Shown: positions 7,339-14,977 of the stretch, one piece after another | How the letters are laid out: each line of letters begins with the position of its first letter | Numbering within the stretch: position 1 is the first letter of the stretch | Assembly: GCA_958426425.1 (NCBI GenBank) | Contig: CATZYY010000018.1 | Span: forward strand, 1-28,414 | Source: an uncultured Oscillospiraceae bacterium | GTDB taxonomy: Bacteria > Bacillota > Clostridia > Oscillospirales > Oscillospiraceae | DNA: 28,414 nucleotides | Direction: 5' to 3' | Position numbers and translations under genes: made by a program | Notes under the pieces: generated by a model | Databases searched by the model: none | Told to the model about the DNA's origin: nothing | What the model saw: the letters and a program-made list of their open reading frames with translations, nothing else

Positions 7339-7977
7339 ATGAATAAAGATATTTTAATGACGGCAAAGGATCTTGTCATCGCCTGTGACCGTGTGTATAA
7401 TAGAAAGTTACAGACAGGAAGCGGCGGCAACGTCAGCGCCCGGATTCCCGGCACGGAGTGGATGCTGGTGAAGGCCAGCGGCGGCTCCATGGGTGACTGC
7501 GTGGTGGACGTGGAGAAGGAAATCGTCAAGGGCTTTGTGGTCTGCGATTTTGACGGCAACCTGATCGAGGGCGACGATCTGCCCAAGGGCAAGCCCACCA
7601 AGGAAGCCACCCTCCACGGCTACATCTACAAGGTTCAGCCCACGGCCAACGCTGTGGTCCACGTGCACTCCCCCTATGCCATCGCCTGGTCTTCCACGAA
7701 GAAGCCCCTGCCCCTGGTCACCTGGCACTCTCAGCTGAAGTTCAAGGGCGACCTGCCCAACCTCAATGTCCAGGCCGCCATGGTCCGGGAAGAGGACGTG
7801 CCCATGGTCAAGGAGATGTTTGCCGCACAGCCGGATTTGGACGCGTTCTTGCTGGCCGATCACGGTGCGGTTGGTATCGGCAAGACCGCCGTGGCCGCGG
7901 AGCACGTTGTGGAGCTGATCGAGGAGACCGCCCAGGTGGCCGTCCTGGAGAAGATGCTGGGAACGCTTTCTCTGTAA
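7339..7977 (+). CDS. class II aldolase/adducin family protein (OtnC/FucA-like)
   Basis: A 212-residue zinc-dependent aldolase-fold enzyme. Motifs visible are TGSGGNVSAR (phosphate-binding loop, 26-35), KASGGSMGD (45-53), PTKEATLHGYIY with catalytic-type E89, the zinc-binding VVHVHSPYA (H108, H110) and LLADHGAVG (H175). Family members include fuculose- and rhamnulose-phosphate aldolases, ribulose-phosphate epimerases and the 3-oxo-tetronate 4-phosphate decarboxylase OtnC. With a DUF1537 kinase and an RpiB-type isomerase nearby, an OtnC-like decarboxylase or a tetrulose/pentulose-phosphate aldolase role is plausible but not proven. The ATG at 7339 is preferred to an in-frame GTG at 7330 because GAAAGG (7325-7330) fits it. 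Confidence 0.82.
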   Translation: MNKDILMTAKDLVIACDRVYNRKLQTGSGGNVSARIPGTEWMLVKASGGSMGDCVVDVEKEIVKGFVVCDFDGNLIEGDDLPKGKPTKEATLHGYIYKVQPTANAVVHVHSPYAIAWSSTKKPLPLVTWHSQLKFKGDLPNLNVQAAMVREEDVPMVKEMFAAQPDLDAFLLADHGAVGIGKTAVAAEHVVELIEETAQVAVLEKMLGTLSL

Positions 7978-8008
7978 TTTCAAGTATTACAGGAGATACG
8001 AAACTGCC

Positions 8009-8728
8009 ATGACAAAGAGCGGAAGCCGCGGAGCGGAAAAGCAGGAGGTTATCTTACAGCGCAGCAAGCTGGCCGATCAGGTCCTGAAATGTCTCATGGA
8101 TTGGATCATGGACGGTACGCTGCAGATGGGCGACAAACTTCGCACTGAACAGATCTCAGCGGAGCTGGGGGTCAGTCGGATGCCGGTGCGGGAAGCGCTG
8201 AATACACTGGAACGAAAGGGAATTGCCGTTTCAGAGCCCTATGTGGGCGTGCGTCTGGTGAACCTCAAGAAGGATGAGATCTCTGAAATCTACCGCTTGC
8301 GGCAGCTGCTGGAATCGGAAGCGGCCTACGCCGCCTGCCAGAATATTACCCCGGAGCAATTGGAGCAGATTAAAGCGCTGCACCAGCAATACCGGGAGAT
8401 TCTCATGGCTCCCACCCTTAACGCCAAAAGCATCCACTTGAAAAACCGCGAATTTCACTTTGCCATCTACCAGGCCTCCGGTCTGGTGCGGACCTGCACG
8501 CTGATCGAGAGCTTGTGGGATATCCTCTCCTTCTTTAAGATGCTCTACGGCGAGACGCTGCTGGAGACACCGGAAGGGAAGGAAAAGATGCTGGCGGAGC
8601 ACCAGTCCTACATCGATTTTCTGGAGCAGGGTGAGGCGGAGAAGTTCCGCACCGCCACCAAGCGGAACATTGCCAACAAGTGGAAACGATATGAGCGCAG
8701 TATCAAGGAATTTGGAAAGGAAACTTAA
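8009..8728 (+). CDS. GntR family transcriptional regulator, FCD (FadR) subfamily
   Basis: A 239-residue one-component regulator. The N-terminal winged helix-turn-helix (about 20-85) contains GDKLRTEQISAELGVSRMP and VREALNTLERKGI, a textbook GntR DNA-binding region. The C-terminal all-helical FCD ligand-binding domain (about 93-225) includes EIYRLRQLLESEAA and KNREFHFAIYQASG, where D/H/E residues usually bind a metal that helps hold carboxylate ligands. FCD regulators of sugar-acid operons are usually repressors released by a pathway acid. It lies inside the operon, 31 bases after the aldolase and 18 before the RpiB-type gene, so autoregulation through the palindrome at 3665-3676 is likely but inferred. 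The AGGAG at 7991-7995 is about 13 bases from the ATG, slightly far. Confidence 0.88.
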   Translation: MTKSGSRGAEKQEVILQRSKLADQVLKCLMDWIMDGTLQMGDKLRTEQISAELGVSRMPVREALNTLERKGIAVSEPYVGVRLVNLKKDEISEIYRLRQLLESEAAYAACQNITPEQLEQIKALHQQYREILMAPTLNAKSIHLKNREFHFAIYQASGLVRTCTLIESLWDILSFFKMLYGETLLETPEGKEKMLAEHQSYIDFLEQGEAEKFRTATKRNIANKWKRYERSIKEFGKET

Positions 8729-8746
8729 ACGGAGGTTGGTTTCAAC

Positions 8747-9184
8747 ATGAAAATCGCAATGGGCTGCGATCCCAACGCAAAGGCTTTTAAGCAGGAAATG
8801 ATCGAATTTGTCAAGGGCCTGGGCCATGAGGTTACAGACTTTGGCAGTGAGGATACCATCTATGCCCATGTGGCTATCGAGGTGGCCGAGGCTGTGGCGG
8901 CCAAGAAGTACGACCGGGGTATTCTGTTCTGCGGCACCGGCATCGGCGTGATGCTGGCCGCCAACAAGGTCAAGGGCGCTTATGCCGCCAATGTGCTGAA
9001 TGTGTATTCCGCCAAGCGGGCCTGCCTGTCCAACAACTGCAACATCATCACCCTGGGCAGCCAGGTCACCGGCAACATGCTGGCCAAGGAGCTGATCGAG
9101 GCTTACCTGTCCTGCACCTACGAGTACAATGAGCGCTCCGGCAAAAAGGTGGACGCCATTGTTGAGTACGAGCAGAACCACTGA
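8747..9184 (+). CDS. RpiB/LacAB-family sugar-phosphate isomerase, tetrulose-phosphate isomerase-like
   Basis: A 145-residue protein of the RpiB/LacA/LacB fold. The CGTGIGVMLAANK motif (from C62) holds the catalytic cysteine. It differs from ribose-5-phosphate isomerase B in two active-site places. The N-terminal SDHAG-type motif is GCDPNA (P9 where His is usual), and the HND segment after YSAKRA is SNN. The downstream SNNCNIITLGSQV closely recalls the erythrulose-4-phosphate isomerases of the EryI/LerI/DerI type, from memory. The likely reaction is therefore aldose/ketose isomerisation of a four-carbon sugar phosphate, fitting a tetronate locus. GGAGG at 8731-8735 serves the ATG at 8747. It is the last gene of the kdgT operon and is followed by a strong hairpin. 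Confidence 0.82.
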   Translation: MKIAMGCDPNAKAFKQEMIEFVKGLGHEVTDFGSEDTIYAHVAIEVAEAVAAKKYDRGILFCGTGIGVMLAANKVKGAYAANVLNVYSAKRACLSNNCNIITLGSQVTGNMLAKELIEAYLSCTYEYNERSGKKVDAIVEYEQNH

Positions 9185-9200
9185 TCTCAAACGATATTCA

Positions 9201-9233
9201 GCAAGACCGGAGGCAGTAAGCCTCCGGTCTTGC
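9201..9233 (+). terminator. hairpin at the end of the kdgT operon
   Basis: A perfect 14-bp stem pairs 9201-9214 with 9220-9233 around AGTAA, 17 bases after the stop codon. The 3' flank (TGCTTGTTC) is only mildly T-rich, so it may terminate weakly or protect the mRNA end from exonucleases. Confidence 0.65.
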
Positions 9234-9544
9234 TGCTTGTTCAGGTGCCGGCGGCTCATAGCAACAGGACACCTTCTCGGATTATCGGATTTTTGGAAGC
9301 CTCCGGGGCGGCACGGGTACCTGTGTCGCCTGGGGGCTTCCTGCATTTTCTCGGGGCGGGCGTCTTTGCCGGAATCAGAAAGGCCGCCTCAGTTGACCGC
9401 CTTTGCGGGCATGGCACTCTGGCTCCATGCCATAGGGCGGTAAAGCAGCACTCCGCAGGCGGCTTCCCTGTGAGCAAAGGAAGCGCACGGTCGTCCCGAA
9501 GCCATCATCACGGAAGCGGGCTGTCGTCCTGGGCGGCGGAATTC
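9234..9544. other. structured noncoding stretch between two strong hairpins
   Basis: About 310 bases without a recognisable gene on either strand; the short open frames have no ribosome binding site and no family. Several inverted repeats could fold: 9296-9301 with 9335-9340 as the base of a long imperfect stem, 9408-9414 with 9425-9431 (7 bp), and 9462-9467 with 9479-9484 (6 bp). Base composition is GC-rich, unlike the AT-rich gaps elsewhere here. It may be a small RNA, an intergenic repeat or a decayed gene. Confidence 0.35.
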
Positions 9545-9581
9545 AAAAAGAAAGACACGCCGTCGGCGTGTCTTTCTTTTT
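9545..9581. terminator. bidirectional intrinsic terminator between convergent operons
   Basis: A perfect 17-bp stem pairs 9545-9561 with 9565-9581 around GTC. It begins with A5 and ends with T5, so either strand gives a GC stem followed by a T-tract. It ends the HpcH/MalY unit on the minus strand and anything reading out of the kdgT operon on the plus strand. Confidence 0.9.
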
Positions 9582-9720
9582 GACAAAACCTGGAACTTCA
9601 AGCAGACGACAGGTACCTATGCTGCGTGGGTACAGCCCAGCGTCTCTGGAATTGGGATTCTTATTATGACGGAGAAACGAATTGAAAGCAGAACTTAGCC
9701 GACTGGCCTCAATGGGCCGG

Positions 9721-10512
9721 TTACTTTACCAGAGCCTTCAGGGCGTTGCCGTTTTCCGTCCACCAGTTGCGCAGAATCTTCACCTGGTCGCCCAGGCAGA
9801 AATGCTTGACGCCGAGATCCATGTAGTACTGGGCGTCCTGCACAGTTTCGATTTCGCAGCGGGGCTGAACGCCGTGCTCCAGCGCCACACGGATGCAGTG
9901 CCGCTCCGCCTCCTTGCGGCAGTCGATCCAGCCGGGATCTGCGGCGTTTTTTCCGCAGCTCATGGAGTAGTCGGAAGGGCCGAACTGGATCATGTCCACA
10001 CCGGGAATCCGGCAGATTTCCTCAATGTGGTCTACGGCTTCCTTCTTCTCGATCATGAACAGGCGGACGCAATCTGCCACCATTTTGGCGTAATCCATCT
10101 GAGACTGATTGGGGTGATACCCAATCCAGCGGTAGCTGGGATACCCAAACCGGCCGCCGTACTCCGGCGTGTCCGGCATGGTCATGTAGATGCATTCCTC
10201 AATTTCCGCCGGGGTCTTGCAGTCGGTAAAGAGGATGCCCTGCATACCGGCAGCCAGGGCCTTCTGGGCGGTCCAAAAGCGGTTTTGAAAATCCACCTTT
10301 AAAATGGACCCCATGTTGTGCAGCTCACAGGCTCGGGACATATTTTCATAGTCCTCTGTTTGCAGGGGGGCATACTCAGCCAGGTATTCGATGTAGTCGT
10401 AGCACTGTCCATACCCGGCCAGTTCGGTAATCAGGCCCCAGCGGCTGGAGATACGGGTGGCGATGGAAGTTCCGTTGTTGTTCAGAATTTCCCGAAGGCG
10501 GTTTACAGGCAC
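9721..10512 (-). CDS. HpcH/HpaI aldolase/citrate lyase family protein
   Basis: A TIM-barrel class II (metal-dependent) pyruvate aldolase relative of about 263 residues. The metal-binding glutamate and aspartate are seen in VRLFMIEKKEAV (E155) and IQFGPSDYSMSCG (D181). Members cleave 2-keto-4-hydroxy acids such as 2-keto-3-deoxy sugar acids to pyruvate and an aldehyde. I start it at the GTG 10512-10510, where AGAAAGGG lies about 8 bases upstream and the length matches the family. The frame is also open to 10575, which would overlap the end of the MalY-type gene. It lies 37 bases after that gene on the same strand, so the two are probably co-transcribed, and it is followed by the terminator at 9545-9581. 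A role in a keto-deoxy acid pathway is inferred from context. Confidence 0.8.
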   Translation of the reverse strand: MPVNRLREILNNNGTSIATRISSRWGLITELAGYGQCYDYIEYLAEYAPLQTEDYENMSRACELHNMGSILKVDFQNRFWTAQKALAAGMQGILFTDCKTPAEIEECIYMTMPDTPEYGGRFGYPSYRWIGYHPNQSQMDYAKMVADCVRLFMIEKKEAVDHIEEICRIPGVDMIQFGPSDYSMSCGKNAADPGWIDCRKEAERHCIRVALEHGVQPRCEIETVQDAQYYMDLGVKHFCLGDQVKILRNWWTENGNALKALVK

Positions 10513-10549
10513 AAAGAGCACACCCTTTCTGTAAATAATTTGAAGAAAA

Positions 10550-11743
10550 TTAATGATTGGCTTCAATTGCGGCAATCAGCTGCTGAGCGGCTGTATGCAC
10601 ATTGTCGCGGGAGGTGGCAATGTTGATGCGGATGTGGGCGTCGCCTGCCGGCACCTGATCCTTGGGCCAGAACCAGAAGCCGAAGTCCACGGCCAAATGT
10701 GCCTGATTTTGAACCACTTCCACCAGCTGGTCCGGCGTCACATAGGCGGACAGGTCCACCCAGACCATGTACGTTCCCTCCAGAGGCTCCACGTGAATCT
10801 GAGGCAGGGCGGCGGTCAGGGTGGATTTGAGCAAATCGTAGTTGCCCTGGAGGTAGGTCAGCATCTCATCCAGCCAGGGACCGCCGTCCCGGAAACCGGC
10901 TTCTGCGGCAATGTAGCCAAAGGAGACGCCCTTCTTGATGCGCAGGGTCTTTACATAGGCGTCAAAGGTCTGGCGCATGGCCTCGTCGGGAATGATGGCA
11001 AAGGAGTTTTGCAGACCCGCAATGTTAAAGGTCTTGGAACCGGAGGTCAGCACGATCAGCCGGGAGAAATGCTGGGGGAAGTGCAGGCAGGAGACGTTTT
11101 TGCAGCCAAAGACGATGTCCTGATGGATTTCATCGCTGATGGTGAGAACATTGTACCGCTGGCACAGCTCCAGAAGGCGGGACAGCTCCTCCTCCCGCCA
11201 GACGCGGCCCACCGGGTTGTGGGGGGAGCACAAAAGCAGCATCTTGACGGACTGGGTTCGAATTTTTTCCTCCAGATCCGCCCAGTCAATTTCATAGCCC
11301 GTCTCCGTGTGGACCAGACTGCTGCAGACCAGACGGCGGCCTGTGTCGGCCACTGCGTCCATGAAGGGATAGTAGCAGGGCGTCAGGATGGCAATGCTGT
11401 CGCCGGGGGCAGTGAGAGAGCTGATGGCCCAGAACATGCCGGTGATAACACCGGGGGTGAAGCGGAGCCATGCCCGCTCCGGGGTTACGCCGTGGCGGGT
11501 GGTCTCCCAGTCAATAAAGGCGTCCTGATAGGAGGCTGGGGGGGAAAAATAGCCGAAAACGCCGAAGTCCGCGGCTTTGCGCAGGGCCTCCACAATGCAG
11601 GGGGGAGATGCAAAGTCCATATCCGCCACCCACAGGGGAAGAAGGTCCTCCCGCCCATACCGGCTGGACATGGTGTCCCACTTGACGCTGTGGGTGTTTT
11701 TCCGCTGAGGGAACTGCGTGGTATCAAAATGCTGCGCTGCCAT
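10550..11743 (-). CDS. MalY/PatB-family PLP-dependent aminotransferase or C-S lyase
   Basis: A 397-residue fold-type I PLP enzyme. It shows the MalY/PatB signatures PLWVADMDF (36-44), FGYFSP, TPGVITGMFWAI, CSPHNPVGRVW (172-182), ISDEIHQDI (202-210) and the Schiff-base lysine in LTSGSKTFNIAGLQ (K237). MalY/PatB proteins are cystathionine beta-lyases in most cases; the same fold includes aminotransferases. Why it sits with an aldolase is unclear. The ATG at 11743-11741 has AAGGAGGA at 11755-11748, and an in-frame start at 11836 lacks one. The 156-base gap to the regulator gene upstream on the same strand probably holds its promoter, but none is convincing. Confidence 0.85.
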   Translation of the reverse strand: MAAQHFDTTQFPQRKNTHSVKWDTMSSRYGREDLLPLWVADMDFASPPCIVEALRKAADFGVFGYFSPPASYQDAFIDWETTRHGVTPERAWLRFTPGVITGMFWAISSLTAPGDSIAILTPCYYPFMDAVADTGRRLVCSSLVHTETGYEIDWADLEEKIRTQSVKMLLLCSPHNPVGRVWREEELSRLLELCQRYNVLTISDEIHQDIVFGCKNVSCLHFPQHFSRLIVLTSGSKTFNIAGLQNSFAIIPDEAMRQTFDAYVKTLRIKKGVSFGYIAAEAGFRDGGPWLDEMLTYLQGNYDLLKSTLTAALPQIHVEPLEGTYMVWVDLSAYVTPDQLVEVVQNQAHLAVDFGFWFWPKDQVPAGDAHIRINIATSRDNVHTAAQQLIAAIEANH

Positions 11744-11899
11744 AATATCCTCCTTCCGCCCCCGCTCAGGGAGCGATGTATTTGTCTGATCTTCTGTTTT
11801 AAAGCTAACAAATACAGGAAGAACCTTCAATGGCAAACCACAGGAGAAATGCTTAAATTATTAACCAATTTCAACAAAAACTGTTTTAATTTGAAACGG

Positions 11900-13672
11900 C
11901 TATTTCAGCATTCTCCAAAGAGTGCTGCGGCTGATCCCCAGGCGCTTGGCGGTGTGGGTCTGATTCATGTTTTCCTCCTTATATACCTGCAGCACGATTT
12001 CATGGACCAGCTCATCCAATGTGGCGTTGGGCCTGATGCGGGAATCCTGGGCGGGAGCTACGGCCTGGGGCGCCCGCTTGAGCAGATTTTCCACCTGTTC
12101 TTCGGAAATATAGGAGGTGTTGGCATTGATGACCAGGTCCCGGACTGCCTGCAGCAGCTGGTCCACATTCCGGGGCCAGGCCTGGTTTTGCAGCAGCAGC
12201 ATGGCCTCGCGGGTCAGTCCCACCACCCGGGTTCCGTATTGGACATTGATGGCATTGATATACAGTCCCACCAGAGTGGGGATATCCTCCAGCCGCTGAG
12301 AGAGCTGCGGCGGTTCCAGCCGCAGGCAGTTCAGAGCCTCTGTGAGATAGAGATAGAGACTGTCCTGGGGGTCAAAGTAATCGTCCAGGCTGTAGGAAAA
12401 GTACAGGCGGTTGCTCCGCAGCACACAGGAGCTCTTTAAATAGATCAGCAGCTGCTGCCGCTGGGCCGCGGTGGCGGCGTTCATGCGCTGAAAATAGATG
12501 GACAGGCCCGAACTGGTCAGCGGGGAGTTGTCATTTTCCAACAGATAGTTCCAGCCACGGTCGTCCAGCAGCGTCACGTCGATCATCACAAAGGAACTCT
12601 GCTTCAGGCGGCTGTGGGCGTATATGTAGTGGGCGAAGCGGTCCTTGCCGGTGCCTCTGGCACCTACGATCAAAACGGGGCCGTTCATGCCGGCGTATCG
12701 GTCGCAGGCGTTCTGTGTGGCCAGAATCCGCTCGCTTCCGCCCAGATAGTACTCCAGTGGGCTGCAGTCAGGCAGGTCGCTGTCTGCGGAGAGATAGCGG
12801 ATGGCGTGCTTGTCCAGTCCTGCGGGCTGTGTGGTTTTGGTAAGGCGGTATACGCAAAAATCCTCTCCCCGGGACTGGAGCAGCCTTCCCTGAATCACAA
12901 CGGAATTACCGCCCACATTGCGGAGAATCCGTACAGACCGCTGCGCAATCACATAGGCCACCTTTTGCTGAAGGGTCTCCAGCAGCTCGGCAGGCAGGTC
13001 CTGGGTGGATGAAAAGTATTCCTGCCCGTCGGAGGTATAAATGAGGGTGTCCTGATCGCTGGAGCGAAGCAGGTCGGAGAACAGCGATACATCCTTGGCA
13101 ACGGCGTCATAACAGCGATACATCTCTACGGCGCTGTCAATAGCGGCCTCCACACTTTCTATGCCGGAGACAATCAGCAGCCCGTGCATTCCGTACTTTT
13201 GGGCGCAGGAGGAGGAGATCATGTCGCCCACAATGACCTGGACGCCCTGGTTGCGGAGATTTTCCAAACAGGCATCGCACTCTTCCGTGCTGTGGATGGT
13301 ATGGACCTCGTATCCATACTGCATGATGTCGCACAGCATTTCCGCCTGTTTGGCAATGCTGGGAAAGCCTACAATGGCCAGCCGTTCTGCCATGCCCTGG
13401 GCCAGACGGATGGTGCGCAGCACATCATAGGCGGAGGGAATGATGTCGCAGGCGGGAATGTCGCAGTGGCGGCGGATGGTTTCCATGGTTCCGCCCCGGG
13501 AGATAATGGCGTCAATATTGTTGTCACTGTTTTCCAGAACCGCCTTCAGACCGTCCTCCAGGTTTCCCATGTGGATAATCAGCTCCACATCGCTCCGCTG
13601 GGCGGCGATGTTGGTCATCAGGTGATACATGCCCTCGTAGGGGGGAATGCACAACAGCCGCAGCTTTTTCAT
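11900..13672 (-). CDS. PrpR-like transcriptional regulator with degenerate sigma-54 AAA+ domain
   Basis: A 590-residue regulator. Residues about 1-190 match the PrpR N-terminal sensor domain (ISRGGTMETIRR at 57-68, DIIPSAYDVLRTIRLAQ at 76-92), which binds small acids in propionate and sugar-acid regulators. A linker or PAS-like region follows. From about 330 comes a sigma-54-activator-type AAA+ domain with an intact Walker A (GARGTGK, 337-343) and the conserved LSQRLEDIP (457-465). The C-terminus has a Fis-type helix-turn-helix (QTHTAKRLGISRSTLWRML, 571-589). However, the GAFTGA loop that contacts sigma-54 is missing and the Walker B position reads LSIYFQRM (390-397) instead of the usual LFLDEI-type motif. 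It therefore probably does not activate sigma-54 and may act through ordinary polymerase. It is divergent from the FAH operon and upstream of the MalY/HpcH pair, either or both being likely targets. Confidence 0.85.
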   Translation of the reverse strand: MKKLRLLCIPPYEGMYHLMTNIAAQRSDVELIIHMGNLEDGLKAVLENSDNNIDAIISRGGTMETIRRHCDIPACDIIPSAYDVLRTIRLAQGMAERLAIVGFPSIAKQAEMLCDIMQYGYEVHTIHSTEECDACLENLRNQGVQVIVGDMISSSCAQKYGMHGLLIVSGIESVEAAIDSAVEMYRCYDAVAKDVSLFSDLLRSSDQDTLIYTSDGQEYFSSTQDLPAELLETLQQKVAYVIAQRSVRILRNVGGNSVVIQGRLLQSRGEDFCVYRLTKTTQPAGLDKHAIRYLSADSDLPDCSPLEYYLGGSERILATQNACDRYAGMNGPVLIVGARGTGKDRFAHYIYAHSRLKQSSFVMIDVTLLDDRGWNYLLENDNSPLTSSGLSIYFQRMNAATAAQRQQLLIYLKSSCVLRSNRLYFSYSLDDYFDPQDSLYLYLTEALNCLRLEPPQLSQRLEDIPTLVGLYINAINVQYGTRVVGLTREAMLLLQNQAWPRNVDQLLQAVRDLVINANTSYISEEQVENLLKRAPQAVAPAQDSRIRPNATLDELVHEIVLQVYKEENMNQTHTAKRLGISRSTLWRMLK

Positions 13673-13955
13673 AACGCACGCGCTCCTCTCTGCATAGTTT
13701 CAGAATAAACCGTTGTTATCCACGATTTTTACCATTAACAGATAAATTGACAAAAAAGACAAATTGTTTTCCCGATCATATCAACAAACTGTTCAAAAAG
13801 CAAGTAGTGCCGAAGAAAAAATGCTCTGTAATGAATCACTTCGGAGGCGTGGCGCTCTTGAAGGCGAGCCGCAGGGATTCGTACAATGAGTGTAAACTTG
13901 AGAAATTAGACGCTTATATGGAAAAGACAGAAATTAAAAAGGCGAGGTGTTTCAG
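13673..13955. other. divergent intergenic region between the PrpR-like regulator and the FAH operon
   Basis: About 280 bases, AT-rich on the regulator side. A perfect TTGACA lies at 13747-13752 but has no good -10 box 16-18 bases downstream. I found no TGGCAC-N5-TTGCA sigma-54 promoter on either strand, in keeping with the damaged AAA+ domain of the adjacent regulator. The ribosome binding site of the regulator (GAGGAG) precedes its ATG. No credible gene lies here. Confidence 0.45.
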
Positions 13956-14840
13956 ATGAAGCTGTTGACCTGTTTGCTGGACGGTGTGGAGCAGGTGGCT
14001 GTTCTGGTGGAAAACGATGTGGTTCCAGTGCGCGAACTGGGGTATTCCTTCCACACCATGAATGAACTGATCCGCGGTACGGACCGACAGTCCCTGCGGG
14101 AGATGGAATCCCGGTCTCACCAGGCCCCGGCTTCCGCCCGCCGGCCTCTGGAGAGCGTTCAGCTGACCGCACCCATTCCCCATCCGGTGCGGGATGTGGT
14201 GTGCATGGGCCTCAACTACAAGGCCCATGCAGACGAAATGGCAGACGCCCTGAAGGAACAGCGGACGGAACGAGTTTGGCCAATCTTTTTCGGAAAGGCG
14301 GTGGACCGATGCAGAGGGACTGGGGAGGAGATCCCCCTCCACGAGGATTTTGTGTCCACCATGGACTATGAGTGCGAGCTGGCGGTGATTTTGGGGAAAG
14401 ACGCCTATCATGTCTCCAAGGAGGAGGCACCGTCGTACATCTTTGGCTATTGCATCCTCAACGATGTAACTGCCCGGGAGCTGAGCCGCCACAAGCAGAA
14501 TTACTTCATGAAGAGCCTGGACGGCACCTGTCCCATGGGGCCGTGGATTGTGACAGCGGATGAAATTGCTTTTCCTCCGCAGCTGCGGATTCGCCTGTGG
14601 GTCAATGGGCAGCTGCGGCAAAATGGCAATACCAGGGACATGATCTTTGACGCGGCGGATATCATCAGTGAGCTCAGCCGAGGTGTCACGCTGCCTGCGG
14701 GCACCATTTTTGCTACCGGAAGTCCCACGGGAATTGGGTTTGGCATGAATCCCCCGGTGTTTTTACAGGATGGAGATGAGGTTACCTGCGAGATTGAGGG
14801 CCTGGGTGTGCTGACAAACCGGGTAAAGGCAGGTTTGTAA
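13956..14840 (+). CDS. fumarylacetoacetate hydrolase (FAH) family protein
   Basis: A 294-residue soluble enzyme of the FAH superfamily, which includes hydrolases of beta-diketones, 2-hydroxyhepta-2,4-diene-1,7-dioate isomerases, oxaloacetate decarboxylases, and 2,4-diketo-3-deoxy sugar-acid hydrolases. The fold signatures are VVCMGLNYKAHADEM (81-95), the metal-binding DYECELAVILG (E139, E141) and GYCILNDVTARE (D170), and FATGSPTGIGFG near the C-terminus. The N-terminal 75 residues form the usual small lid domain. The ATG at 13956 has GGCGAGG at 13941-13947. It is divergent from the PrpR-like regulator. A 242-base gap with its own promoter signals separates it from the DapA-like tandem, so it may form its own transcript. 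Diketo-deoxy acid cleavage is the most plausible role here, by context only. Confidence 0.82.
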   Translation: MKLLTCLLDGVEQVAVLVENDVVPVRELGYSFHTMNELIRGTDRQSLREMESRSHQAPASARRPLESVQLTAPIPHPVRDVVCMGLNYKAHADEMADALKEQRTERVWPIFFGKAVDRCRGTGEEIPLHEDFVSTMDYECELAVILGKDAYHVSKEEAPSYIFGYCILNDVTARELSRHKQNYFMKSLDGTCPMGPWIVTADEIAFPPQLRIRLWVNGQLRQNGNTRDMIFDAADIISELSRGVTLPAGTIFATGSPTGIGFGMNPPVFLQDGDEVTCEIEGLGVLTNRVKAGL

Positions 14841-14853
14841 CGACATTTTTCTT

Positions 14854-14939
14854 GCGCAAATTTTAACTTTATTTAAATTTAACAAAAAGGGAAAGCAAAT
14901 TTGCGCCTGTGTTTAAAAACTCCGCGCCTGGTTTTTAAA
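14854..14939. promoter_or_regulatory. AT-rich region with nested inverted repeats upstream of the DapA-like tandem
   Basis: GCGCAAATTT (14854-14863) is repeated inverted as AAATTTGCGC (14897-14906), separated by 33 bases; the second copy overlaps the palindrome GCAAATTTGC (14895-14904). TTTAAAAAC (14912-14920) pairs with GTTTTTAAA (14931-14939) across 10 bases. These could be regulator sites or RNA structure between the FAH gene and the next transcript. Confidence 0.4.
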
Positions 14940-14956
14940 AATGTTTCATTTGGAAA

Positions 14957-14977
14957 CAAAGCGACAGACCCGCTTTG
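14957..14977. repeat. inverted repeat CAAAGCG-N7-CGCTTTG
   Basis: Two perfect 7-base arms (14957-14963 and 14971-14977) flank ACAGACC. The repeat ends just upstream of or within the -35 region of the promoter candidate at 14978-15005, a position suitable for an activator or repressor site. Confidence 0.45.

Noticed and set aside
6102..7610. A 502-residue minus-strand open frame
   Set aside because: It is the shadow of the Tm-1-like gene in GC-rich DNA; its Gly/His/Val-rich translation is typical of antisense frames here.
8747..9184. Housekeeping ribose-5-phosphate isomerase B
   Set aside because: Key residues of RpiB are replaced and the context is catabolic, so a tetrulose phosphate isomerase is preferred.
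9230..9601. Short open frames in the convergent gap (up to 117 residues)
   Set aside because: None has a ribosome binding site, a domain, or a composition like the neighbouring genes; they overlap each other on both strands.
10553..12439. A 628-residue plus-strand open frame
   Set aside because: It is antisense to the MalY-type and PrpR-like genes, both with clear family motifs. Its translation has no recognisable domain and no ribosome binding site.
13673..13955. Sigma-54 promoter for the FAH operon
   Set aside because: I looked for TGGCAC-N5-TTGCA on both strands because of the PrpR-like neighbour and found none.
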